A DNA stretch of 64,000 bases from Thalassia testudinum (lineage: Eukaryota > Streptophyta > Magnoliopsida > Alismatales > Hydrocharitaceae): positions 37,169,001 to 37,233,000 of the forward strand of contig JAZHRO010000055.1 in the NCBI GenBank assembly GCA_037157565.1, given 5' to 3'. Below, piece by piece: positions 22,828 through 33,207 of this stretch. The notes below the pieces were generated by a model. It saw only the letters and a list, made by a program, of their open reading frames with translations. It ran no database searches and was not told the origin of the DNA. Within the stretch, counting starts at the first letter, position 1. The number at the start of each line of letters is the position of its first letter. The translations under genes were made by a program, and so were the position numbers.

Positions 22828-24670
22828 ATCAGCTTGAGATGTAGATTGTAAATCATGATCAGGTAGAATAGGTGGTTGTAGATCAGAATAGGAGAAGTAG
22901 GATCAGAATAGTGTTCAGGTTTGTGCAAGATTTGTGATCTAGGTTGTGCTTGAGATGGGAATGAATGTGATTGACGGGAATCTGTCAAGTGTGATAGCAG
23001 GGCTCTCATCTCAGGTAATGCCACTTCCTATCTTTGTTGCATAGCTATATTTTGCTGCTACATATCAGCAAGTACTTTCATGGTTGTCCCCAACTGCTTA
23101 TCTCGTGTGGGCCCAGATTGAGAGTATTGGGTGGGCCTTAGTTGGGGTTGCTGGTAGGCATGCAGTTGATAACTTTGTTGTGGTGGTTGTGGTGGAGGTG
23201 GTGCTTGAGTCAGGTTCTGAAGTGGTGGTGCAAAAGGTTGTTGATAATTAGGTCTTTGTGAATTTCCCAACCATGAGAAATTTGGATGATTGCGCAATCC
23301 AGGGTCGTAAGTTTGTGAATAAGGGTTATCGTGAATGGTGTGGAGCTCCTTCAATGCTCTGGGAAGTGCAGGGAAATCAGAATATGGAGGAACAAAGGTT
23401 TCTCCGACCGGTGGTGAAGAATAGTGCAATGAATAGTCAGATGGTGGTGGTGGTGTCACAGAAAGGTTATTCACAGTTTCCCTCCCTGTAGGAAACTGTG
23501 AAGAAGTGTGATGTGTTAGTGACTGAGAAGATGGTTTAGTTAGGAACTTCCAAACCTCATCTACTTTCTTCACTATTAAGCCCACTTTATCCGGCTGATG
23601 GCCATAATCTCCATTCACATGTTTTTGATTGGACATCATGTATCCTGGTGTGTAAGTGGGAATGTGAGGATTTTCTATTAAAAACACTCATCGAAGCATT
23701 ACTAATGAAATTCTCAGCCATACCTTCGAAGAGCTCGTAGGCAGAATCCTCGTCCTGACACAGGAAATTGCCTCCACATGCGACATTAACAAAATTCCTG
23801 TGTCATGATGGAGTGCATGATAGAAGATCTGGGCCTGTTGCCAGCGTGGGACACCATAGTAGGGACATTTCCTACTAAGCTTGTGGAATCTCTCCCAATC
23901 CTTGTGCATTTGTTCTCCTGAATTTTGCATGAATGTAGTGATGGCACGCCTCAAGGCATTGCTGCAGCCTATGGGAAAGTACTTCTTTAGGAACTCATGT
24001 TCCAAAGAAGGCCATGTCTCTACAGGTGTAGTCTGCGATAGTGTGCGATACCAAAAGGCTGCCTTATCCTTAAGGGAAAAGGACAGCATCTTCATGAGAA
24101 GTGTGTGCTGTTCATGGCCCTGTGGACCCAAGGTCTGAGCAAGATTTTTCAGCTCCTCTAAATGCTAAAAAGGGTCCTTAGAAGCAAGACCATGGAAGTG
24201 AGAGATAAAAGCTATAATGTTTGTTTTCAGTTTAGCAATACAACCCCCAGCAGAAAATCAAATCGCAGGCATAAGGGGTGCAACCGCGGGATTATAGTAA
24301 TCCTGTAGTTGAGGTCTACGAGGAAGGGTTGGGGGTTTGCTAAAAGATTAACAGCTTGAGTAAGTTGTTGCATATGTTGTGTTAAGGTATTCATTTGAAC
24401 TTGTGTGTTATACAGGTGTTGCAGATTTGGTAGTGCACCTCTCTTCAGTTGAGGTTGGTTCGAGAAGTTAGGGTGTAGAGGTGGAGGTGGTGGGTGGTGT
24501 GCGAAGTGAGGAGGATGATCTTCAAACTTCTCATATTGTGTGGAATCATGATAATCCCCGGGATGAACAGAATGGTGGATAGGTGTTTGAGGCTCGGGAG
24601 GTAAAGGATTAGAAGTGGAAGGCAAAGCAGAAGTGGTGGCTTGGGTGACGTAATCGACATCATCAATCAT
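22828..24670 (-). pseudogene. Broken gag of the B element
   Basis: Pieces in order on the minus strand: the N-terminal piece from ATG 24668-24670 (MIDDVDYVTQATTSALPS); the Gag core 23688-24131 with LKDKAAFWYRTL, EFLKKYFPIGCSNALRRAITTF and KLSRKCPYYGVPRWQQAQIFYH; and a Q/P/H-rich C-terminal part 23058-23687 and 22824-23024. Frameshifts or stops separate the pieces. The order and motifs match A1 Gag, but identity is modest, so B is a distinct family. No CCHC knuckle is visible. Confidence 0.82.
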
Positions 24671-24696
24671 AACAAAACACTATTGTCAGGATTTTG

Positions 24697-24714
24697 TCCC
24701 CAACAACGGCACCA
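24697..24714 (-). other. Primer binding site of the B element (tRNA-Asp type)
   Basis: TGGTGCCGTTGTTGGGGA on the minus strand, five bases after the LTR end CGATCA. It differs from TGGCGCCGTTGCCGGGGA only by three C-to-T changes. Confidence 0.88.
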
Positions 24715-25722
24715 AAAATTGATCGAATGACATTCATGTTGCAATAAAAATGATGTTTTAAGTGCCATTGTTGTGGTATATTTGTCACAAAGCAAACAGA
24801 TGTTGCGTCATTTTATTTATTTACTTAACTTTTACTGGTTTATTCCAGTCGTTCACTAGGAGGCAGTTATTGATATACATCACTCTTTATGTCCAAAAAT
24901 GTTCTTTTATTTCAAAAATGAATCAATGAATCAAGGAATGAATTGAATTGATTAATTATGTACAAAAGAATCAATTAATAAGCACTACAATGCCTTAAAC
25001 ATATGTACAACTAAACATGCATTACAAACTAATTAATACTATACTATATTAATTATTAACAACTACTCTAAATAATACCTAAGTATTGATACAAAAATAA
25101 CTACTAATATGTACTATATTAAGTTATATTAACATACTAATACCTTTAGTAGCATATTATATATATACAGTAACATATATATATATATGTCATTATAAAC
25201 CTTAGTAAAATCTATATACATAACATGAGGTAAAAGAATACGTTTACTAACATATATATATACAGTGACGGATATATTCGTCACTAAAGTCTTAAGATTT
25301 TATTTTTATATATATAAGACTCAAATAGTACCTACTATAGTTTATATTCTACATATATATATATACACTATACATTCGATTAAATTATTTACATATATTT
25401 TATTTATTATATATATACATTTACTGTTATACATAGACTATACATATATGTATACATGTACATATACACTTAAAACACGCACACTCACGGCTCTTGACAC
25501 TTAGCCGATTCAACACTCTCTTCTCCTTTCTCTTCTCTTTAGGTTCAACACTTAGTTTTTTTTCTTGGATCTCTCTCTCACTTACAACAGCTAGTTCACT
25601 GTTCACTAGACCAAAATTAGGTTTTTTTATGGGCAGGCCGGTCTAGTTCGTGGGATACATAGCACCTCATAAGGGTGAGACCAGACTACTACTAGGGACC
25701 AGCTGTAACGAACGCGTGCCCC

Positions 25723-25797
25723 AGACGTCTTTTAAGATGTCTGGGAGGTGGTCCAGACGTCTGACCAGACGTCTGGGATCGTTTCCGGACGTCTGGA
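25723..25797 (+). repeat. First GACGTC palindrome cluster of C2
   Basis: Four GACGTC cores in 75 bp, at 25724, 25756, 25768 and 25788, mostly as CCAGACGTCTGG. GATGTC lies between the first and second, making hairpin pairs. All are upstream of the TATA-like box. Confidence 0.9.
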
Positions 25798-25920
25798 AAT
25801 CCGCTAATTTCAACACGCACGGGTCGTCTGCGCGCTTGAGCGCGCAGACCGGATATTCGCTTATTCGTTATTCCCTACGGCTGCAGACGCCTGCCACGTC
25901 CTCTCTCTCCTCCTCGCGCG

Positions 25921-25932
25921 GCCTTAAAAGGC
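25921..25932 (+). promoter_or_regulatory. TATA-like box of C2
   Basis: GCCTTAAAAGGC, 217 bp from the LTR start, followed by a CT-rich stretch suitable for transcription initiation. The position matches C1 and C3. Confidence 0.5.
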
Positions 25933-26245
25933 CACGCGCACCCTCCCGTCGTCTCCACCCCTTCCTCTTCTCCTTCCTGTGCGCGAGAGCGAGCGAGCGC
26001 GAGGTTGCTGCGGCGGCGACGGCCGCAATGAGAGCGGAGGGGGTGCTGCGTGCGAGAGCGGAGCTCTACCGTGAGGGCGAGCTCGCCGGGGCTGCTAGGG
26101 CCGGCCGGCGGAGGGCGCAGGGGGCGCGGAACGGTGCAGGAGGGACTGCTGCGGTCTGTGCAGCAGGCGCGCGAGGTGCGACGCGGGCGGCGTCGCGAGC
26201 GGAGGCTGAGTGGTGCCCTGATTCTGGAAAAAATTTCTAGAATCA

Positions 26246-26583
26246 GACGTCTGGGTTGATAGCCAGATGGCGAGGGCGACGTCTGGAAGACAATCCAGAC
26301 GTCTGAAAGGTGAGTTTTCCGCCTTCTTCCTTCCTGTCGACTGACCGTACTGAGGGAGGGAGATGGGTGTGCGCAGGCTCGGTGATTCGCCATCCATCGC
26401 GAATCAGACGTCTGGCTGTTGTACCAGACGGCTGGAGCGACCTGCAGACGTCCGGGGTGACCATCGGACGTCTGGGAGATAGGCCAGACGTCCCCGCAGA
26501 CTTCTGGATGTCTGGGAAACCACGCTGAACAAGGTAATTCTCTGATCCACTTTTTAAGACATCTGGAAGAAGTTCCAGACGTC
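26246..26583 (+). repeat. Second GACGTC palindrome cluster of C2
   Basis: GACGTC at 26246, 26278, 26298, 26407, 26447, 26467, 26487 and 26578, with variants CAGACGGCTGG and GACATCTGG between them. It lies downstream of the TATA-like box, so it would be transcribed. Confidence 0.9.
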
Positions 26584-26875
26584 TGATTTTGCACAGTGTC
26601 GTCGTTTTTGACCCGTTTAGGGCCCGTTCGGGTTCCGTTTTCCACGATTCGAGTTGTGTTCTTTTCAGAATTAATTCCTCTACCTGTCTACAGTAGCTAT
26701 ACACTGTTTTGAGACACTCCTTGTGTTTGATCCTTGTGATAGGACCTCGTTCAGTTGCAGTCTTGGGTGTCGCGAAGGCACGCGAGATTCTCGATCACGC
26801 CCCCATTACTCTCGTTGTACCTGGTAGAGTGGCTTTAAGCTATTAATAAAATCTGTTGAAGTACGGAACAATAAC

Positions 26876-27012
26876 TAGAACCTAGGATATTGCATGAATC
26901 CTAGGAATGAGAAATAGATTGAATGATAGCTCCTAGGTGTTGCATGAATCCTAGGGCTGGAAAACTCGATTGTATGATAGATCCTAGGATATGACATGAA
27001 TCCTAGGATGGG
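26876..27012 (+). repeat. Tandem repeat of about 55 bp, C2
   Basis: Three imperfect units with CCTAGGATATKRCATGAATC and GAAAACTAGATTGAATGATA blocks. A matching array is in C3 at 29673-29808. Confidence 0.8.
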
Positions 27013-27512
27013 AAAACTAGTGGAATGTATAATACTGCAGTCATGGAAAATGAAAAGGAATATAAAGTTGCATCTAAATTGAATTAACAGCTACCTGTTA
27101 TGAATAAAGAAACGAGGTTGAGGACGTGGATTGTAAGAATGTGAAATTGGAAAGTGAAACCTGGATGTTTGAGTTAAAAAGATGGAACCCTACGGGGAAT
27201 TAGGAGTGGAACTCCTGGAAAGAGAAAGGAATGGAACTGAGATGTAGTTTTGTACTGCCTCTTGGGTACGTAGTACCAAGGGAAGTACCTGTACTTGTTT
27301 AGTGCAGAGTGGAGCCAGCCACCCCAGGGACCCGGGGTTAGGACCGGCCGCTCTGTACCGACTTGCTGGCCCTCGTGTACGTAGTACCGAGGAGAGCTAC
27401 TAGTGTTAGGAGAGCACTAGCTACCCCACGGGCCCTGGGGTTCTGCTAGGCTCCTTCACCGACTTGTTAGGCCCACTGGGGCAAACCAGGGTAGTCAGGC
27501 GAGGGTGCGCGG

Positions 27513-27570
27513 ACTGTGGAGGGGCAAAGCTCCAGTTTGGTTACTGTGGAGGGGTTGGACCCCTGTTACT
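27513..27570 (+). repeat. Duplicated hairpin module of C2
   Basis: ACTGTGGAGGGG...CCCCTGTT-type unit repeated twice with period 30. It is conserved in C1 and C3. Confidence 0.75.
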
Positions 27571-28493
27571 GAGAGGGCTCTGCCCTGGACTGGTTCCGTG
27601 CTGTGCTTTGGGCGCACCCGTTAACGGAAACGACTGACCGCGTGCCAGTACGGGTTAGCTACCTGTGCGTTTATCGCGTGTGCCGTAGTCACCGTTACGT
27701 CTATCAATGACCTTGGGGTGGTTGACTGAGGGTAGGATCACCACGGGGGACTCTCCCGGCCAGGAGAGCACCACGTGCTACTTCTACTTTTTGGAAAAGA
27801 CTGCAATCAAGATCGTTCCCACGAGGAACATTCGAGATCAAGTAAAAGATATGAGGAATAAATGAAATAGTGAGACAATTGAAAGATGTGAATAAAGAAA
27901 GTAATAGAACATAACAGCTACTGTACACTCTACTGTTGTCTTTAGTTTTAGTTGCCACTCTACTCAGCGTTTTGCTGACGTGTTACACTCGTTACCTTTT
28001 TCAGGACCAGGTGTTGAGCAGCCAGGGTCAGCGGCTGCAGAGGACGCTGGGCCGAGTAGGGTCCAGTAGAGTTACCACTGTCTTTTGTACCTCTTTGTTT
28101 CCGTTATAGTGAGTAGTTCTTGTTTCCGCTGTACTTTTCTTTACCTGCAGTTCATGTTATATGATAAATGTTGTTCTACTGTTGTGGTGGTATATACTGT
28201 AGTAGTTTCTTTCCTTATTGCTATACTTTCTTACTGCTAGTTATATTCATGATGAATGTGGTTTATTTTACTGCCCTTTTGGTTACTTCCTCGTTGGACG
28301 ACTAGGTCTTGGGATTAGTCGAGTCGATTCGGTTCTCGTGTCTCGTAGGGACTCGGGAATCGGGTCGTTACACCAGCTCTAGTTTAATTAGTGTGTACTT
28401 TCTTTCATTTCATTCAAGCCTAATATCAGGCCCAATACAAGCTGTTAAAACCTGTGACATCAAAACACTTTAAGACATCTGGGAGTTGGTCCA

Positions 28494-28511
28494 GACGTCT
28501 GGTCAGACGTC
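28494..28511 (+). repeat. First GACGTC palindrome pair of C3
   Basis: GACGTC at 28494 and 28506 in CCAGACGTCTGG form, preceded by GACATCTGG. It is the counterpart of 25723-25797. Confidence 0.88.
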
Positions 28512-28652
28512 TGGACACCTTCCCAAACATCTGGAAATTAACTTTTGCGTGCGTACGATCGCGGCACGCGCGCAGGCTGAAACCCGCCGCCCTCTTATTT
28601 TTCTCTCCCCTCGTCGACCTGCAGAACCGCCCCCTCCCCCCCCCCCTCGTGC

Positions 28653-28662
28653 CTACAAATAC
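28653..28662 (+). promoter_or_regulatory. TATA-like box of C3
   Basis: CTACAAATAC, 210 bp from the LTR start, followed by a CT-rich stretch. Confidence 0.5.
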
Positions 28663-28988
28663 TATTATCCTCCTCTCCCTCACTCCACCCACATCCATCC
28701 ATCTCCTCCTTCCCCAACGCGAGAGCGAGGGCAGCAACTGCTGCCGGGTGCGGTGACGGAGAGGAGAGGTGTAGCGAGAGGGAAGAGGAGAGAGTGCATG
28801 AGCCGTGAGAGAGAGAGCTCGCCGGAGTAGCTTGAGGCCTGCCGGCGTGCGCGCGGAGGAGCGTTGTGTTGGGGAGGTTTCCCCAATGCTGCTGCAGCTC
28901 GGGCAGCGGGCGGACGAGTGCGGCGCGGCCGAGCGTAGCAAGAAGAAGATGAAGGAGGTTCTGATTCTGGGAATTTTTCCCATAATCA

Positions 28989-29359
28989 GACGTCTGGACC
29001 TACATCCAGACGATGCGGGCGACGTCTGGAGGAAGCTCCAGACGATTAAGAGGTACGTATTTTCCTCCTTTGCTTGCTTTTACGGATACAGCCATGCAGG
29101 CTGTTCCACCGAAGCTCTGTCGCATGCCTTGCTGAGGGATTTTGCGTACGCGTGTAGGTTTCTCTTCGAGAAGGCACAGGACACGCCCTCCCACGCGATT
29201 CAGACGTCTGGGCGAGTCACCAAATGGCAGAGAGCGTCTCCAGACGTTTGGAGAGGTGGTCGGACATCTAGAACTGGGTCCAGATGGTTCAGCAGGACCT
29301 CTGGACGTCTGAGGAGCAGCGCAGAGTGAGGTATGACCTGGACCCCTTTTTAAGACGTC
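28989..29359 (+). repeat. Second GACGTC palindrome cluster of C3
   Basis: GACGTC at 28989, 29021, 29203, 29304 and 29354, with decayed forms (GACGTTTGG, GACATCTAG, CCAGACGATG). It is colinear with the second cluster of C2. Confidence 0.88.
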
Positions 29360-29672
29360 TGGAAGATGTTCCAGAAATCTGATTTGAGTTAGAGTTGTTG
29401 TTTTTGACTCGTTTAGGGTCCGTTCGGGGTCTGATTTCTGCGTTTAAGATTCTGTTCTTCTCAGAATAAGTTCCTCTACTTGTTTGAAATACTTTTATCC
29501 TGTTCTAAGTGGTTTCTTGTAATTGATCCTTGTGTTAGGACCTCGTTCTGTTGCGGTTTTAGGGGTTGCGGAGGCACGTGGACCTGCCGATCACGCCCCC
29601 ATTACTCCCGATTTTGGAGGTAGAGTGACTTCCCTTAGTTAATTACAACATTAATGCATATCTGAAATAAAT

Positions 29673-29808
29673 GATAGATCCTAGGGTATGGCATGAATCC
29701 TAGGACCAGAAAAACTAGATTGAATGATAGATCCTAGGGTATGGCATGAATCTTAGGACCTGAAAACTAGATTGAATGATAGATCCTAGGGTGTGGCATG
29801 AATCCTAG
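29673..29808 (+). repeat. Tandem repeat of about 54 bp, C3
   Basis: GATAGATCCTAGGGTATGGC begins each of three units. The third is cut by the A4 insertion at 29809, and CCTAG at its end became the target duplication. Confidence 0.85.
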
Positions 29809-30741
29809 TGATGAGAGCCTCATCATGAGCCATAACTAGCTCATTTTGACCTAATAAAGAGAATAAAAGCTCCTACATAACTTAGAAGAGGGCTTAATTG
29901 GAGGAATAAGTGTTCTGAGAAGAAAACATGAAATAAAGTTTAAAACTGCAATTTTACCATTGCAGTACATAAACGGAATTTTTCAGAGATAGAGCATAGG
30001 TCAAATGGTCTAAATGAGATAAAAAGTGGGTTGAATCAATCAGAAATGGGTTCATGTGCAGTCCAGGAATTAAATGACATTTGGTAACCCTAAAACAGAC
30101 CCGCTTAATTCAACAAGGTTTCGGTCAGGATAAAAGTCAAATAAATCCTCTAAAATTCATGGAAAAATATCCCCTAGGGTTTAGAACATTCAAATTGGCC
30201 TTTGGAACCTAGTTTGACCTAGAATAGGGTCCTAGCTCATCAATTGACCTAATTTGGGTTTTTACCCAAAATATCCAGTCAAACATGGTCAAACCTAAAA
30301 TCCAACTTCACCATTGGATTCCTTAGGCCCAAATTAGGTTTGTACCAAAATTTGGACCTAAGGGAAGGTCATCTTGACCTACTTTGCAATTTAGTACACC
30401 CAATCACATTTTGGTCCCTATCTTTTGAAAACCATCACATAAACCCCCTAGCTTTCTCGCCAATCTTACAATCAAGTCCTTCCGCCATTATTGGGGCAGA
30501 ATCCTTCTCCGGCGAGGTTGATAGGGGGGATACGCTCAGATCCCTCAGAGATCTCCTCCCAGAATTGGAAGGGAGATTCTCTGAGGAATCCCCTTCCATC
30601 TAAGCCCGATCTTGATCTCTGATTCCCTTCCAATCTCTCATGCGAACACACGAGAGATTTGGATCCCAACCACCTTCCTTCTCCGGCGAGACAGCGGTGG
30701 CCAAAAGCTTGCCCTCCACGCACCAGAAAGCTCAGCCAGCA

Positions 30742-30752
30742 CCTATAAAAAA
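30742..30752 (+). promoter_or_regulatory. TATA box of A4
   Basis: CCTATAAAAAA, 933 bp from the LTR start, matching the other family A LTRs. Confidence 0.65.
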
Positions 30753-31980
30753 ACCTCCGACCATCTGCGAAATCTCTCAGACTTGTCTTGGCGGTAGAAT
30801 CCTCCAAATTTCTTCTCTCCTCTCTCCGGCCAAGAAACCTGCAAGCTCCGGCGATTACCTCTCCTCCTTCTCGTCGCTCTGCTGCCATACTAGCAGCAGA
30901 GTCTACTTTGCCTCATCTACCCGCGTCGCGCCGCACCAAGCGCATGCTTCCTCGACCTCCTCCTCATCGTCGTTATCTCCCTCATGGTTATCTTCTCTGA
31001 CGACGGCACAAACGAGTTGTCTGACTCTACTGCGTCCCTTCTCTCCCAACAGTCCAGATAAGTTCCCCATCTTCCCCTCTTTCATTTCCTCACTTTATTT
31101 CACACAATCGACCCTCGACCGTCCCTATCCACCGCCACCTTCCTCAACTCCGACCACCCTCCGGCGAGATGCTCCCATCGCTCCGCAACCCCACACGTCT
31201 CGCTGACCATCGCATAACGTCCGCCTCACCTCACTGAGCACCCTCCACTCATCCATAGTCCCGCTACACCACCACAACAACCCCCCGAACACACCCACCC
31301 GTCCGGCCACAGAGCGACCTAGGCACTCACGCCTAGGCTGCCCCGCGGCCTGCCACATAGCTCATCACCTTCGCCGTGACACGGCGAAGGTCCCCCGGTG
31401 ATTTGATTAGGCCGCGAGGCTATTTTTGTGTCAGACAGATCTCAAGCTCCGACCGCCATTGATGGCAACTCAAGGAAGCTCCACGCTCGCTCCAGGCATT
31501 AGGACTTCAGGGCTCCAGGTGCTGCGAATTTGGGAAGGTCGTGCGAAGGTAGCTGACCCAGCAAGTGAAGCCAACAGAGCCTGCAGTTGAGGAATTGAAG
31601 GCGCGGTCTGCTGCGGGCGAGCGAAGGAAAGCAGTGGGCTTTAGTCCCACATCGGTAAGCCACGACGCACGCATACCCTTTATATTGTTTTTGTCATGTA
31701 CGCTCTTCGCCTCCAGTTACACTTGGGGTGAGGTCCCTCACCTTACCACTGCGCCTCGTCCATGAGTTCACCACGTGGATCTGGCGCGACCCGACCTGAC
31801 CCTGTCCTGAGCACACCTCGCACACTACCCTCACGCCGGTGCGCCTGGTCCTGGGCACGCGATCCGACCCGTTTACCTAGCTTTGGGAGAGTGTGCTGAG
31901 TGGTTTACACAGAGAGAAAGAGAGACGCGCGGGTAGAAGGTTAGGTTTTGCTGTGCGTAGTTGTGTGCAGGACATAGGGA

Positions 31981-32290
31981 CTTAGCTGCTGCAAGAAAGA
32001 AGGAAGGAGGCTCTGCCAAGGAAGAAAGGCAAGGCAGAAAGGAAGAAGAAACGAGGGAAAGAAGTTCTGCCAGAGAAGAAGAGAGGCAAGGCAGAGAAGA
32101 ACAGAACCAAGGAAGGCAGAGAAGAAGAAGCAAGGCCAAGGAGAACAGAGCTGAAGAATAAGAAGACAAGGGGCAGACAAAGATTCAAGAAGGCAAAGGA
32201 AAAGAAAAGGAAGAAGAAAGAGAGAGGAAAGCCAGACCTTGGTCGCAGGAGGAAAAGAAATAAAGGAAGAGAAACAGAAGCATCAAGGAA
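31981..32290 (+). repeat. GA-rich tract of A4
   Basis: About 310 bp of AAGAAGGA, GGCAAGGCAGA and GAAGAAG units, ending shortly before GACGTC at 32330. It makes spurious Lys/Glu- or Ser/Leu-rich frames. Confidence 0.8.
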
Positions 32291-33149
32291 GAAAAGGAGC
32301 TTTATTTTAAGATGTTTGATATTGTATCAGACGTCCATTTTTGTTCCCTTTGAGCAATTTCTTTTTATAACACTCTCATTGAACTAGTCATTTATTTTCA
32401 TTAAAAAAGTTGTGTTCCCAAGTTTTGAAAGTACTTAGATTGCTCCCTATGTTCAACCTCGGATACTCCGATTTTCAAGTTATAAATCTTTATTTGTTTT
32501 CGCGGAAAGTTCGTCTATATTACAACGCATTAATTGTTAAAACACGATCTAGCCACGTCAACACCTAGGAACAGAAACATTGAAACGAATGTCTTGAATG
32601 CCTGAATTTGTAGTCTTGGATAAGTAGATAGAATAATGATAATTGCCTGTAATTGGATAACAGCTGCCTGTGAAATGTATAGTACTGTTGCTAGTAACTG
32701 CTATATGTAATTCTTGTTATTTGGAAACTAAATTCGAGTTGCTTGTATATAAATTGAGAAAGAAAGATTAAATGTAGGAAACATGTGCTATATGCGAATA
32801 AAACAGAAATGATGAATCCTACGGGGAATTAGGAGTAGAGCTCCTGGAATAGAATGGAACAGGGAAAGTGAATGGGGAAGTGAGTTGGCCCTTGAGTACG
32901 GAGTACCAAGGAGAGCGACTGTCCCCCTGTTTAGTGCAGAGCGGAGCTAGTCGCCCTAGGGTTGGGACCTGGGGTTAGGTCTGTCCACTTTGTACCGACT
33001 CTGTGACCCTCGCGTACACCGTACCGGGGAGAGCTACTAGTGTAGGGAGGGAGCTAGCCACCCCATGGGGCCCGGGGTTCATCTAGTCGTCCTACACCGA
33101 CTTGTTAGGCCCACTGGGCAAACCAGGGTAGTCAGGCGAGGGTGCGCTG

Positions 33150-33207
33150 ACTGTGGAGGGGCAAGACCCCTGTTTGGTTACTGTGGAGGGGCTAGACCCC
33201 TGTTACT
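33150..33207 (+). repeat. Duplicated hairpin module of C3
   Basis: ACTGTGGAGGGGCAAGACCC and ACTGTGGAGGGGCTAGACCC in tandem, each able to fold through GGGG/CCCC arms. Confidence 0.75.

Larger units (their letters stand above)
25704..28372 (+). mobile_element. Family C solo LTR C2
   Basis: 2669 bp, TGTAACGA at the left and its exact reverse complement TCGTTACA at the right, with perfect target duplication CCAGC (25699-25703 and 28373-28377). It has no internal region. Plus orientation is inferred from the TATA-like box near the left end and an AATAAA at about 26848. Apparent frames inside it (up to 256 aa, overlapping on both strands) lie in the GC-rich block and are not conserved in C1 or C3. 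Confidence 0.9.
29809..32563 (+). mobile_element. Family A solo LTR A4
   Basis: 2755 bp, TGATGAGAGCCTCATCA at the left and CA at the right, with perfect target duplication CCTAG (29804-29808 and 32564-32568). It has no primer site or coding region. It is nested in C3, so it post-dates C3. Frames in it lie in the GC-rich block or the GA-rich tract and are not supported as genes. Confidence 0.92.

Noticed and set aside
25723..26583. CRISPR-like array of short palindromic repeats
   Set aside because: Spacing is irregular (12 to over 100 bp), the repeat is only 10-12 bp, and the context is a plant LTR.
25650..26645. 196- and 256-codon frames on opposite strands
   Set aside because: Both run through the palindrome clusters and GC-rich block of solo LTR C2, and neither is open in C3 or C1.
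28426..29329. 185- and 174-codon frames in C3
   Set aside because: Same GC-rich LTR block; opposing overlapping frames without conservation.
30472..31206. 138- and 188-codon frames in A4
   Set aside because: LTR sequence, not conserved in frame among family A LTRs.
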